This document shows positions 45,947-58,371 of a stretch of DNA of 64,000 nt, in pieces. The stretch's first letter is position 1. Every line of letters starts with the position of its first letter. Location of the stretch: contig NW_025955108.1 of NCBI RefSeq assembly GCF_022376445.1, positions 1-64,000 of the forward strand. The letters are read 5' to 3'. The position numbers and the translations under genes are program-made. Origin of the DNA: Fomitopsis serialis. Its lineage: Eukaryota; Basidiomycota; Agaricomycetes; Polyporales; Fomitopsidaceae. The notes under the pieces were generated by a model. The model did not search any database. It had not been told where the DNA came from and saw only the letters and a list, made by a program, of their open reading frames with translations.

Positions 45947-47912
45947 TTTACATGTGATTATAAAATGTCAGCTACTCATGCTCAATCATTTCATGTTATA
46001 TGGTAAGTGGGAAATAACACTTTAGACCAGGGTGTGAACATGTATGAATAACATTGGAAATATTTCCTGCCATTTGTGGCAGTGTGCCTACTAGCACCCA
46101 ATTTGGAAGTTGATCCTGGATGGTATCTGCCATGCCAGAGGAATGTCAATATCAACATATGGTGTCTAATGCAAATATAGTACCATTGTATGTGCACACA
46201 CGGTCCCCCAGAAAATGACACTGGTTATTAAATACCTTGGGAGTGTGTCTGAAGATATAGAAATCCCTAGACTTATGACCAGAGAGCATGACCATTGTTA
46301 CTAGGCATTACTAGAATACCCAGGAGAGGCAACAATGACCCCATGTGCAAGTCTTAGTATGCAGGCTGTTGTTAGGGACAAGGCATTTTTACAAGGAATT
46401 CCACATATGTGATCTTTGAATAGGATAAGCAGCAGTTGTTATCATTCCTGCACTTTGGTATCTTTATTTCATTTCCTCTTAATGGACTTCACTGTAGTAT
46501 TCACAATGCCTTCTCACCACATTCAGGTGATCTTTTGTTTCTCACATTGTTATGCTTTGTAGCACTTGATTGTGTATGTACTGACTGGACTATTACCAGG
46601 CTCCTAGTACTTTCCTCAGGCCCCTTGTGACCAGATGATCTGAAAGCTGTTACTGGGTGACTATTAGCTCAGAATATTGATGATAATATTCCAGCTCATC
46701 AAGCTGTACACTATTTCTGAGTTTTCATAGGGCTACACTAGTGTTTCAGGTTATCATCCATGTGGTCCCTCATGTTTCACAGAGCACATGCTTGATGATC
46801 AGTGGCAATCATTAACACACATACCCTTGCCTTGCTTTTTCCCTACTTTTTGAGCCTTATTGTGCATCTTGAATTGCCTTGGAAAGTGCCATGGTGTACC
46901 AAGTCTTCTACTATTTTCCAGGATTCTAAGAAGTATTATATGTAGCTAAGAGGGAGGGAGTGCACTTGGGAAATTCAACAAAAGGAACATCCCTAAGAGC
47001 AAGTCCAAACATTTATCTCATCTACCACTTGCTGCTGTACTCCTATGTACCTTCAATAGTCCCTGACATCAGTGATCAATCCTTCCCATGACTCTATCAG
47101 TCTTGATATCATACATTAGCCCATTGCTGTTGGCTGAGCTCCACTCTAGTAACATACCTTAGTATGGCTTTGTACTACTGGTCAGTGCCTGGTAATCATT
47201 TATTTCAGTGTACAAATGGTGAGAGCAAACTGGACAGTCTTTGGTTGTATTCCTTGTATAACATGACAACTCTGGAAGGGCCTTTTTTCAGAATCCCTTA
47301 CTGGTATACTTCTTGGTCTACTGTTGATTGGTTTGTCCTTGGGGAAGTACTTCTATATCAGAAGTTCTCTCTGATCAAGGGCTAATAATTGCACAACAGC
47401 AAGTCCCAGCTGAGTAGTTGTTACTGTAGTCAACCTCCCAGATTCCACTTCCTTGAGTTCTAGTTGATCTACAGGCATACTTCTTTGCAACATTTCCAAG
47501 CTATTTTCTCTTTGTTATTAGCACAAACCAGTAATACTGTTCATTAGTATTCTGATAATGATGGTCATTGACTTGGCAATTCACCAAGTAAGAAACAGAT
47601 TCATGTTCTCAATGGAGAGCCTCATATGAATATGCAATTACTTACTCAATTGGGACATTGCTCATGATTGCAAACTATGATTCTCACATAAAAACAACCT
47701 CATAAATTAGCAGGCTACTCTGAATGTTTATACCATGAGATGGCAACTGGATGGTGCAAGATGCGGAAGATATGTCAGTACTCTATGCAGACAATATACT
47801 AGCAGTCTTGCTGAGCTTAACTTCTGATGTGGTCAAAATGTTTTACTCACAAACTGACACATATCAAACAAAAGGGATCGTACTGCCAGCTATGGCCCTC
47901 TCCCCAGCAAGT
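45947..47912 (+). repeat. R repeat, 3' part (R7); left arm of the inner inverted repeat
   Basis: Matches the last 2 kb of R1/R2 and ends with the standard CCCCAGCAAGT at 47912. From 46334 on it is nearly identical, inverted, to 50802-52380 with no net length change. No gene; short ORFs are mirrored in the other arm only because the DNA is. Confidence 0.85.
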
Positions 47913-48772
47913 AAAGGCGGCACACTCTGGTGGTTGGCATAGAGATTATGATTTGATGACCCAGTATATTGTCGACCAGCCATTCTTGCTGGTCGTTGTT
48001 GCCGAAGTCGTAAAACAACTTGGCTTCCTGGTTGGGAAACAGATTGTCAAAGCCTGCGCACGCTCGCACTTTGTCCAGGCCCTCCAGCCCCGTCCGACCT
48101 TCAGCCACCCATGGCTATTCATCGGCGGTATCAAGGATGTGTTCAAGCTGGACAACCTGCCAAAATGCTGGGAGGGTACCAGAGAGAAGCAACTGGTGGA
48201 GGTTCTGGTGTTTTACCAGGTGCACCATGTCATTCTGATCTCTCGCAAGATTTGTACTTACACTTGTGTATTTTGCGCAGGATTCGAACATGCCGCTTTC
48301 CCTGCCGCTGATCAGCGATGTTCAAGGCAACGAGCTCGTCGTTTGGTTCCAAGCCGATCACTGCTCAAGTATTCCCCGGATTCCGCTGGTGGAGTTGCGA
48401 CTACACAGGCCCAAAGAACATCAATGTCAACGCGCAGACCTTCGTGCCCAACTACCTGCGGCCGCAACCCTATTGATTCCCCCTTCCCCTGTGCCATGTC
48501 CCCATCATCAAAGGCAGGTCGGTCACTATGGTCAGACCATTCACACCAAGAACTACACCCTCGGCAAGCATCGGGAGATCATCCCGATGTGTTCGATGAA
48601 GGCGAGCTTCATGCCGAACATGGAGTTCGTCTGGCCGACCAAGGTCATTCTGCCGTGGCTACGCTTTCGCGTGAGCTGGAGGGTGGGGCATGACCGTCAA
48701 CTCGGTGCGACTACCACTGTGTGCCCTTTGACGGGCAAGGATGGATGTACAGAGGAACCGGTCAGAGGGTAG
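47913..48772 (+). pseudogene. PAG-I: exons 2 and 3, frameshifted
   Basis: Exon 2 (from the R end to 48219) reads QYIVDQPFLLVVVAEVVKQL, PTFSHPWLFIGGIKDVFKLD and LVEVLVFYQ. A 61-nt intron (48220-48280) follows. Exon 3 (48281-48772) begins DSNMPLSLPLISDVQGNELV, shifts frame to read KPITAQVFPGFRWWSCDYTG and FVPNYLRPQPY, then a stop, then FPLPLCHVPIIKGRSV, and shifts back to read CSMKASFMPNMEFVWPTKVI. Exon 1 is missing because R7 abuts it. It is the most diverged PAG copy here and not functional as it stands. A spacer (48773-48950) without features follows. Confidence 0.65.
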
Positions 48773-48950
48773 GGGCTGGAGGTCCGGTGTTGAGCTGTCA
48801 AAACTTTGGTGTGTAGTTACTTGTATGATCTGTATTTGTTGTGCGTCTCCTACTCCATGTGTACGCTAAGTTAATAGATGGTGAGCACCGCACCAAAAAA
48901 GCAGTCGCATAAAGAGGACCCACCCAGACACTTTGTCCATTGACTCTCTT

Positions 48951-50801
48951 TGTAGTTGGAAGTATGTGGGTGCTCCCTGTATCATGGGCTCAGAAAATGT
49001 ATGATTCCACTGACCTTGTACTCCTTGCTGTAACTAGTAATTCCCCTTATGTGGGCCATGATCACTCAATAATGGATACCTGCAGCACAAAGATCCCAGT
49101 TAACACTGAGAGTTTTCATAAGATTGACTCTGGTTTGCATGTCCATTGTATAATGGCATAGCCATCACAACAATGGATTCCAGATTTTGTTCACACTGTA
49201 CTAATATTACAAAGTGAAACAGATACATTATACAAGTTGTGTTGTGCATCTACTCCTCTTACTAGAAAATTCTATAGGATAGCAATGTCATGAAGTGGGG
49301 CCACCAGACATACAAACTTACCATACATGTATATCACAGTCCTTGATGGTGTCTGCAGTGCTGGATAAATGGTAGATAAGATCAAATCAGATCTCCCCAT
49401 AGCTTCATCCTGTGCTGACGTAGTCTGATACATGACAGAACATCTGTGCTGATTCATGCACATAGCCTGATACTAATATAAACATGTCTTTGCCTCATCT
49501 TGTCAGTGTGAAGCAGTGCCAATTACATGGTATGATGGTGCTATGCTTAGTTGTTGATCCCTCATAGATAATTGCCTGGAGCATATCTAACATCTACCCC
49601 ATATATGGGCAGATGTAATACCAGATCCTATTGTCATGCAATGATCCTTGGGATATGGAGATATAGTACTAGGCAGTTCTTGGCTTGTTCATAGGGCAAG
49701 GAATAATTGTACCATGTATTAATGAAGTTGTCTGTTTGTTCAATGTATACTGTCACACATAGTGCAGTGTATACTGTTATTTCTCTACTGATTGGGCTCA
49801 GAAAAAGCCATTGTTGCTCTGGCAGTGGTACAGACTTACATTGCTAACAAGGGGCCATACTATAGTGAATAATTCTCAGGAGATATAGGATGGTCATCTT
49901 CTAGATCTCTAGTTATGATCCCTGAGGTACGAAGGTATCGTTCTTATGATGGACCACCATGAAATGCCTTAGTGATTCCTCCAAAATGGCAGTTTGTTCC
50001 CACAGTGCACGTGACTTGCAGCCACTCCAATAAGCAGAAATAAGTAACTGTTGGTAGGGGCTGCTTATCTGAGTCTGAAATCTCAGACTCCCAGATGACT
50101 CCACTCAAGGACTGCATATCTTTCTGATATTTATATTGTACTCTTCAGGTGTTTTAACATAGCTATGTACAAGACTTTGGGACATTAAGGCCCACACAGA
50201 ATGAGGAGAGCTTGTTGAGTGCTAAGATGGCCAAGATTGTGACCCAATGTAGTAATGCTTCCCAAATGGCACACATATTCACCCCTGGGTCCATATTGTT
50301 ATTTTGCTGCTTTCCACATACAATCCAAGAAACTAGCATAAGTAGCCAACACTGACTGAAACAGATAAACTTTGTAGCCAATGGGAATGCTTCAAAGTTA
50401 CTGATCAGTGACTGGAGGCATAGACACATATAGTCTCATGTTTGCCTACAAGTTCAATGTCAGAATGGCCTCTTGATTGCCTTTGTAAGTCTGCATGATT
50501 TCCAGCGCAACAATGGCTTTTTCTGAGTCCAGAAAGTAGAGACAACACAGCATACACATTTAGCCCAACTTTGAAACTGCAATACTAGCAACAGTAGACA
50601 TCACACAAACAGACACCATCATCAATGCACAGTGCTGATGATACCCATATGAATAAGCCAAGAGCTGCCTATTTTGTCTGTACTTTGGGTCATGTTTCCA
50701 CATATCAAGGGCCAGTGCATGGCATTGAATGACAATGGGACCTGGCAATACATCAGTGCATCATGTGTTAGTAATTCATATGGAGGTTAGATATTCTCCA
50801 A
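48951..50801. repeat. R-derived fragments inside the inner inverted repeat
   Basis: 48951-49909 follows R1 around 21.7-22.4 kb in plus orientation (GGGCTCAGAAAATGTATGAT, ACCTGCAGCACAAAG). 49910-50160 is an R left end (TTATGATCCCTGAGGTACG). 50161-50801 follows R1 around 22.35-22.6 kb in minus orientation. No gene. The mosaic shows repeated insertion or rearrangement of R. Confidence 0.6.
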
Positions 50802-53800
50802 ACTTGCTGGGGAGAGGGCCATAGCTGGCAGTACGATCCCTTTTGTTTGATATGTGTCAGTTTGTGAGTAAAACATTTTGACCACATCAGAAGTTAAGCT
50901 CAGCAAGACTGCTAGTATATTGTCTGCATAGAGTACTGACATATCTTCCGCATCTTGCACCATCCAGTTGCCATCTCATGGTATAAACATTCAGAGTAGC
51001 CTGCTAATTTATGAGGTTGTTTTTATGTGAGAATCATAGTTTGCAATCATGAGCAATGTCCCAATTGAGTAAGTAATTGCATATTCATATGAGGCTCTCC
51101 ATTGAGAACATGAATCTGTTTCTTACTTGGTGAATTGCCAAGTCAATGACCATCATTATCAGAATACTAATGAACAGTATTACTGGTTTGTGCTAATAAC
51201 AAAGAGAAAATAGCTTGGAAATGTTGCAAAGAAGTATGCCTGTAGATCAACTAGAACTCAAGGAAGGGGAATCTGGGAGGTTGACTACAGTAACAACTAC
51301 TCAGCTGGGACTTGCTGTTGTGCAATTATTAGCCCTTGATCAGAGAGAACTTCTGATATAGAAGTACTTCCCCAAGGACAAACCAATCAACAGTAGACCA
51401 AGAAGTATACCAGTAAGGGATTCTGAAAAAAGGCCCTTCCAGAGTTGTCATGTTATACAAGGAATACAACCAAAGACTGTCCAGTTTGCTCTCACCATTT
51501 GTACACTGAAATAAATGATTACCAGGCACTGACCAGTAGTACAAAGCCATACTAAGGTATGTTACTAGAGTGGAGCTCAGCCAACAGCAATGGGCTAATG
51601 TATGATATCAAGACTGATAGAGTCATGGGAAGGATTGATCACTGATGTCAGGGACTATTGAAGGTACATAGGAGTACAGCAGCAAGTGGTAGATGAGATA
51701 AATGTTTGGACTTGCTCTTAGGGATGTTCCTTTTGTTGAATTTCCCAAGTGCACTCCCTCCCTCTTAGCTACATATAATACTTCTTAGAATCCTGGAAAA
51801 TAGTAGAAGACTTGGTACACCATGGCACTTTCCAAGGCAATTCAAGATGCACAATAAGGCTCAAAAAGTAGGGAAAAAGCAAGGCAAGGGTATGTGTGTT
51901 AATGATTGCCACTGATCATCAAGCATGTGCTCTGTGAAACATGAGGGACCACATGGATGATAACCTGAAACACTAGTGTAGCCCTATGAAAACTCAGAAA
52001 TAGTGTACAGCTTGATGAGCTGGAATATTATCATCAATATTCTGAGCTAATAGTCACCCAGTAACAGCTTTCAGATCATCTGGTCACAAGGGGCCTGAGG
52101 AAAGTACTAGGAGCCTGGTAATAGTCCAGTCAGTACATACACAATCAAGTGCTACAAAGCATAACAATGTGAGAAACAAAAGATCACCTGAATGTGGTGA
52201 GAAGGCATTGTGAATACTACAGTGAAGTCCATTAAGAGGAAATGAAATAAAGATACCAAAGTGCAGGAATGATAACAACTGCTGCTTATCCTATTCAAAG
52301 ATCACATATGTGGAATTCCTTGTAAAAATGCCTTGTCCCTAACAACAGCCTGCATACTAAGACTTGCACATGGGGTCATTGATGGGTATTCTAGTAATGG
52401 TCATAATCAATGGTCATGCTCTCTGGTCATAAGTCTGAAGATTTCTACATCATCAGACACACTCCCAAGATAATTAATCACCAGTGTCATGTTATTATGT
52501 GTGCACATAAAATGGTACTATATTTGGATGAGACACCATATTTTGCATGTTGACATTCCTCTGGCATGGCAGATACCATCCATCAACTGCCAAATTGGAT
52601 GCTAGTAGGTAGGCACACTGCCACATATTTCCAATGCTGTTCAAATATCACACATGTTCACACCCTGGTCCAAAGTGTCATTTTTCCACTTTCCATATAA
52701 AATGAAAGGGCCCAGCATGAGTAAATAACATTTTATAATCACATGTAAAAAGATACAGTTGCAGCAAATGAGAGTACTGCCCAAGTCATATTATTGACTG
52801 GAGATCTATAAAAGGACAGCTTATATTGGCTCATAAGTCCATTGTAGTTCTTCACTGTTGCGTAGTAAGCAATGCAAGTCTACGCTATTTCCAGAGCAAC
52901 CATGGCTTCTTCTGAGCCCCATCAGGACGAAATCACAGCATACACTGCAATATGAGTGCTAGTAGACATTGCACAAACAGACACCACTGTCAATACATTC
53001 TATATGAACAAGCCAAGAGCTGCCTACTCTACCTCCACATACCAAGGGCCATTGCATGAGAATAGGATGATGGTAGTGCATACAGAGGTTAGATATGCTC
53101 CAGGAAAAAATCATATGAGGAATTAACAACTAAGCATAGCACCATCATACTGTATAATTGGCACTGCTTCATATTGACAAGACCAGTCAAAGACATGCTT
53201 ATACTGGACTGGTACAATAGAGCTGCTGACATCAGGCTATATGCATGAACTCTGCATTAGCAAATCTGAGATGTACTGTCTGTCATGCATGAGCCTACAA
53301 CAGTCAGCACAATATCAAGTCATGGGATTTTCTGATTTCATCTTATTTCCTACTATTTATCTAGCATTGCAGAGACCATCAAAGACTTTAATATACTATG
53401 TGTGGTAATGTGGTGGCCCCACTTCATGACATTGCTAGACTATAGATTTTCTAGCAACAGTAGTAAATGCACAACACAACTTGTACAATGTCTTTGTATC
53501 ACTTTCTAGGAGCAGTACAGTGTGAAAAAGCTCTGTGAACCCATAATATTTTCACATGTGACATTAACTGTGGCCTTTTGCCACAGGTGTTCACCATTTT
53601 CTGCATATGTCATTGCCTGTCCAAGGGTTTACACAGAAGCCAATCAATACTTACAGCAAGCAGTATAAGGTGAGTGGAATCATACAGAATATTCTCTTGT
53701 TTTATCCGCATTTTCTGAGCCCAGACATAGGAGGTAACTCAGACTTTCCATTTTTGGAAGGTCAGTTACCACATATGGCATGTTTCACATCTCATATAGC

Positions 53801-56768
53801 CACACAATTCACAGGCAGTTGGTAAGCATCACAGGAAGCATAAACAATGTGATAGAACCAGTGTGTGCAGAGGCATATGTATTTGCTTTTGCTTTGTGAA
53901 TGGTGCCATATTTATATGAATCTATGGGAAGGCATAATATGTACTGCATCTGACATCATATACATGACTGGGAATATTACCAATTGTTTTTGAATTTTTG
54001 GGAGACCATAGCACAGCAAATACAGTGTCACTGATGAGCTTGTGGATTGCATTCAAACTCAGCCCAACAGCTTGGCAGTCTGCCTTTTTGGGGCCCATTG
54101 AACAGTTGAACTAAACAGAACAGCCTAGGATCCTCTCTGGAATTGCTAGTCCCTGAGAATTTCAGGTGACAGTGGTGCTTACAAGATGGACCAAGATCAC
54201 TGAAAGAGTGGCTTGTATCAGGCTATGCATGGGTCATTCTGCATTATTATATGTTTTCTGCCATATTGGAGCCTCAACAGTCAACTCAATATGAATCCAT
54301 AGTACCATCTGATTTTGTTCTGATTTTTCTGCTATTTATCCAGTCCTGCAGAGGCCATGCATGGCCAACTTCCCAAATGGGCAGGGGACTAACCATATAT
54401 GACAGTTTTGTATGTTCAATATCCCCCACTCTCATACATGTAAGAACTGTCTAGTACAAGCATCATATACACACCAAGATTTGCCTATATAGTATCACTT
54501 GCCAAGGTCAGTACTCTGTGAAAAACAACAAGAACACCTATCTGGGCACCCCTGTCAGTACCCAAGGGAGAAGCAATATTTTGGGATTTTTCCGCAGTTA
54601 ATGGGGCTCTCAGTTAGTGCTGCTCGAAGCCATCAAAAAACTCGGCATGAAGAGCTGAGACTAAAATATTACTTTAAAAGGAATATTTGTCAGCATTCCA
54701 GCCAATGAGAGTGCTCCAAAATCCCTTTTGAGTGACCGGAGTCGTCGACAGGCCGGAATTCCGGCCTGTCGACGACTCCGCTTCGGCAGTGGGCGCCTAA
54801 CTGAGCGCTTAGTAAGCGATGTAAGTGCACACTGTTACTGCAGCAAAACTGGCTTGTTTTGGGCTCAGAAAAGTGCAGTAAAATCGGACAATATTCCAGG
54901 AGATATGTGGAGCATCTCTGAGCATATTGACAAGTAGAGAGACTTCCCATATATGGACATTTAGTACTGGGACACTAACATATGCATGTTATGACAATAT
55001 TTCTCCATTCATAGCACTGCTGTGCATGTTCCAGAATCATCAATGTGTTGGAAGCAATGTAAATGGCCATACAAGTTATATGGCATGTGTTTCAGATGCA
55101 ACAGAACAAATACATATTCACACAGAGTCACCGCTGTTTTTTATATTAGCATTTTGCTACTCATTCAACCACTTCTCTCAGGAAACTATCATAGACACTC
55201 TGATTGAAGGTCAATTGGGTGAGCTTACTATCTCTAAACCAGTTGATCATACTTCAGTCATTGTATCACAGTCAAATGCCACCAAATCATGTCTGCAGAG
55301 GTATGTGTGTTTCTCTGTTGTCTGAATTGTGAATATGGGCAAGTCCTTCAAATCATAGCCACTGGGGGTGATATACTGGATTGATGTCTTACATACAGCA
55401 GGTAGTACAAGTGAGTCCAGTTGCACAGAATATTCCCTGATTTTCTGAGCCCAGACTGAGCAGCTGCATGGAAATTACCATTTGAGGAAGGTTAGCTACC
55501 CTTTATGGCAAGTTTCAGATGTCATAAAGACATACAGAATCTATGGGCAGTCTGCAGGCATCAAAAGAGTCACTTTGAAGGTGAAAACAAATGCACTGAC
55601 ATGCACAGAGGCACATGTGTATTTTTTTGTTTTGTGATTTGTGCCATAACCACTGCAGTTGATGGGCAAGACACAGCAGCTATATACTCTATGACATCAT
55701 ACCTATCCTAGAGAGTATTTGGGGGATTTTCCGCATTTTATTGAGGTCACAGTGCAGGAGATACAGTGCCACTAAGGAGCCTGTGGCCGGGATTCAAACT
55801 CAGCTCAAAACCTCGGCAGCCTGCCTGATTAGGGTAGAAAAGGGGCTTGTTGCACCAATCAGAGCAGCTCAGCATCTATATGTATACCTAGTCTGTGTCT
55901 ATGTGCAAGAGAAAGCCAGTGGCTGGATAATTGCCATATGGAGTATGTGACCTTCCCAAAGAAGAATCCAACACAAACAGGGACATGTAGGGCTCAGAAA
56001 AATGCATAAAATCTCTGAAATAAAGAGATGCATCGAAGACAAGTGTATGATGACTTTGAGCTGTAATGGTCACCGTTACATTGTATACAAGGGTCGTAAT
56101 ATGGTAAAAGATGCTCACATTGCCCATTATAGACTAAATTTATAGTCCTTATTACCTATATTATAGAAGCTACTGAGCAGTCCACAGTGTCTAAACCACA
56201 CATATACATTACAGTGTACACATAGACCATATTTGAGTCATAAACAAGCACTTTGAATCTGCAGAGGCACATGTGCATTTTTTTGATTTGCATTTCCTGG
56301 GTGAGCCAGTGACTGTATATACTCAATAGAATTTCTGTATACTCACTGAATGAAGGGCTATCAGATGAGCATACTATGTATACTATGATTTGTCAGTAGC
56401 TGAGACTATGTAGGCCCTACAGTGTGTGAGCGCTTGCGGCATTGAGCCACCAAGCTGCCAGTCACATGATATGTTTACCAGTTTCCTTATTGGGGGAACT
56501 GCTAAGGTGTTTTATGGGCCTCATATCCATAACTGAGCGCTTAGCCACTGCATTTGTTTGTATCTGTTGGTCCAAGTCGTGTCGTCTGGGAGTCTGAAAT
56601 TTCAGACTCAGATAAGCAACCCATACTAACAGTTACTTATCTCTGCTTATTGGGGTGGCTGCAAGTCACGTGCACTGTGGGAACAAACTGCCATTCCGGA
56701 GGAATCACTAAGGTGTTTCATGGTGGTCCATCATAAGAACGATACCTTCGTACCTCAGGGATTGTACA
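50802..56768 (-). mobile_element. R repeat, full-length inverted copy R3; right arm of the inner inverted repeat
   Basis: Runs from ACTTGCTGGGGAGAGGGCC at 50802 to the inverted left end (CGTACCTCAGGGATTGTAC) at about 56768, nearly 6 kb. Its first 1579 bp mirror R7. It carries the CpG box near 54785-54825 with the 44-bp palindrome beside it, and ACTCGGCATGAAGAGCTGAG near 54640. No gene in it. Confidence 0.75.
54737..54780. repeat. 44-bp perfect palindrome in R3
   Basis: Two 22-nt arms meet at GGAATTCC with no spacer, outer ends CGGAGTCGTCG/CGACGACTCCG. It is the same palindrome as at 20656-20700, one base shorter in the centre, and occupies the equivalent place in the repeat. Confidence 0.95.
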
Positions 56769-57115
56769 ATTACCATATGAGGGATCAACAACTAAGTGTA
56801 GCACCATCATCCTGTAGAAATGGCACTGCTTCATACTGACAAGATGAGGCAAAGTCATGCCTATACTGGTACAATGCACTCTCACAGAGTTTTTGCCATC
56901 AGGGTATGTGCATGAAACTCTGCCTTAGCACAGATGTCCTGTCATGTATCAGCCTACAAAAATCACCACAATATGCAGCTATAGGAGCATCTGATTTTAT
57001 GTTATTTCCTGCCATTCATCTAACATGAAAGACTGGCAAGATTACCAATTGAGAATATGGTGAGTTTGCATGTCTGGTGGCCCCACTTCATGACATTGCT
57101 TGTGTAAAGAGTTCT

Positions 57116-58046
57116 TGTTGAGCCCAAATTTATTACACATTTCTGCAGATTATTCTGAGCTCCATTGCCCTGTACAAGTCATGGAATGTGTCCTGGTGTG
57201 TTGTCCATTATTCTACATGGACACCATCACTATACCATGCATACTGTACTTTCTTCAACATCATTCCCTTCAGTCTACCATTTTCTATAGGGTTTGCATC
57301 TTCAGGGATTTGAACTCCTGCTGTCACGGAGCTAGGTCCAACACAACTCAAAACAAAAGCAAACAAAACTATACTTGAACCTCCTGGTGTTGGATCATAG
57401 TCAACAACAGTCTAACAGTGCTGAACGCAATGCTAGCAACTCCAAGTTAGTATCATTGTACTGGTACTTAGTACAACAGTGGGTGCTTACTTAGCAACTC
57501 CAAGAGGATGAGCTGGAGTGCTAGGCAGCGTACAGGCTACTATATATACTGTCCAGGTTTAGGGCAGGTCTGCCTACACTGGCTACCAAGACTGAGGTCA
57601 CATGTATGTATGAGTCAGAATGAGTTAGGCAGGCTAGGCACTGCCACAGGCCGATGATGCAAGTGAGAATACATAAGCAAGGGCACATGACGAGACAGGT
57701 CACAAGACAAACCCTAGCACATGATGTGTCACGTGACTAGTCAGAAAGTCGTTCCAGGTAAAGTCTACCATACAGCGTATAGTACAAGTCCGTAGAAAAT
57801 GAGCAAAAATAGAATAAAACAAGGCAAAAATATTGGGCCTCCGTGTCATACCATGACACCTGCACTCATCCGCTTTTTCACTATTTTGTTGATTCCGACT
57901 TTGTGGCTGCTTCTACTGTACAGATGTGGCTGTATTACATAATGCATGCCATAGAAAGTCCACTTCATTGAGCTCTAAGTCCCTAAGATCTGACAGAGCT
58001 CAACTTAGGCCTTTGGAAATCACTCTGAGGTGCACTGCAGCCAACA
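57116..58046 (+). repeat. Solo copia LTR (389 bp without its insert), CpG-decayed
   Basis: TGTTG...CAACA ends and a perfect GTTCT duplication (57111-57115 and 58047-58051). It aligns along its length to the LTR at 42877-43267. Nearly all CpG sites of that copy are TpG or CpA here. It contains another solo LTR (57322-57858). Confidence 0.9.
57322..57858. repeat. Solo LTR of a second family (537 bp), nested in the copia LTR
   Basis: The ends are TGTCA...TGACA. A perfect 5-bp duplication CCTGC flanks it (57317-57321 and 57859-57863), and removing the insert restores the copia LTR sequence. No internal region remains. The family is not identifiable from an LTR alone, and the orientation is unknown. 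Confidence 0.88.
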
Positions 58047-58371
58047 GTTCTCTAGTAAGAACAGCAAATACACAACATGACTTACACACTCTGTGTCACT
58101 ATGCCTATGCCAATTTACAAGTGACATGCCATTATTTGGCATGTTTTAGGGCCCTTGTACCACAGATGTTCACTGCTGGGACATAATTCTCTGATCATAA
58201 TGTTTACACAGAAGCCAATCACTATGTACAACAAGCAGTACAAGGTGGGTGGAATCATACATAATAGTTCCTTGTTTTGTCTGCATTTTCTGAGTCCAGA
58301 CTCAGCAGGTGAATCAGGCTTTCCATTTTGGGAAGGTCAGTTACTGCGTACAGGCTGTACAGCAGGTGCCA

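Larger units (their letters stand above)
56769..58371 (-). repeat. R internal fragment, split by a solo LTR
   Basis: 56769-57115 and 58047-58371 follow the interior of R3 (around 53.1-53.7 kb) in the same orientation, for example GGTGGCCCCACTTCATGACA and CACAGAAGCCAATCA. The LTR between them has a clean target duplication, so it was inserted into existing R sequence. No gene. Confidence 0.65.
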
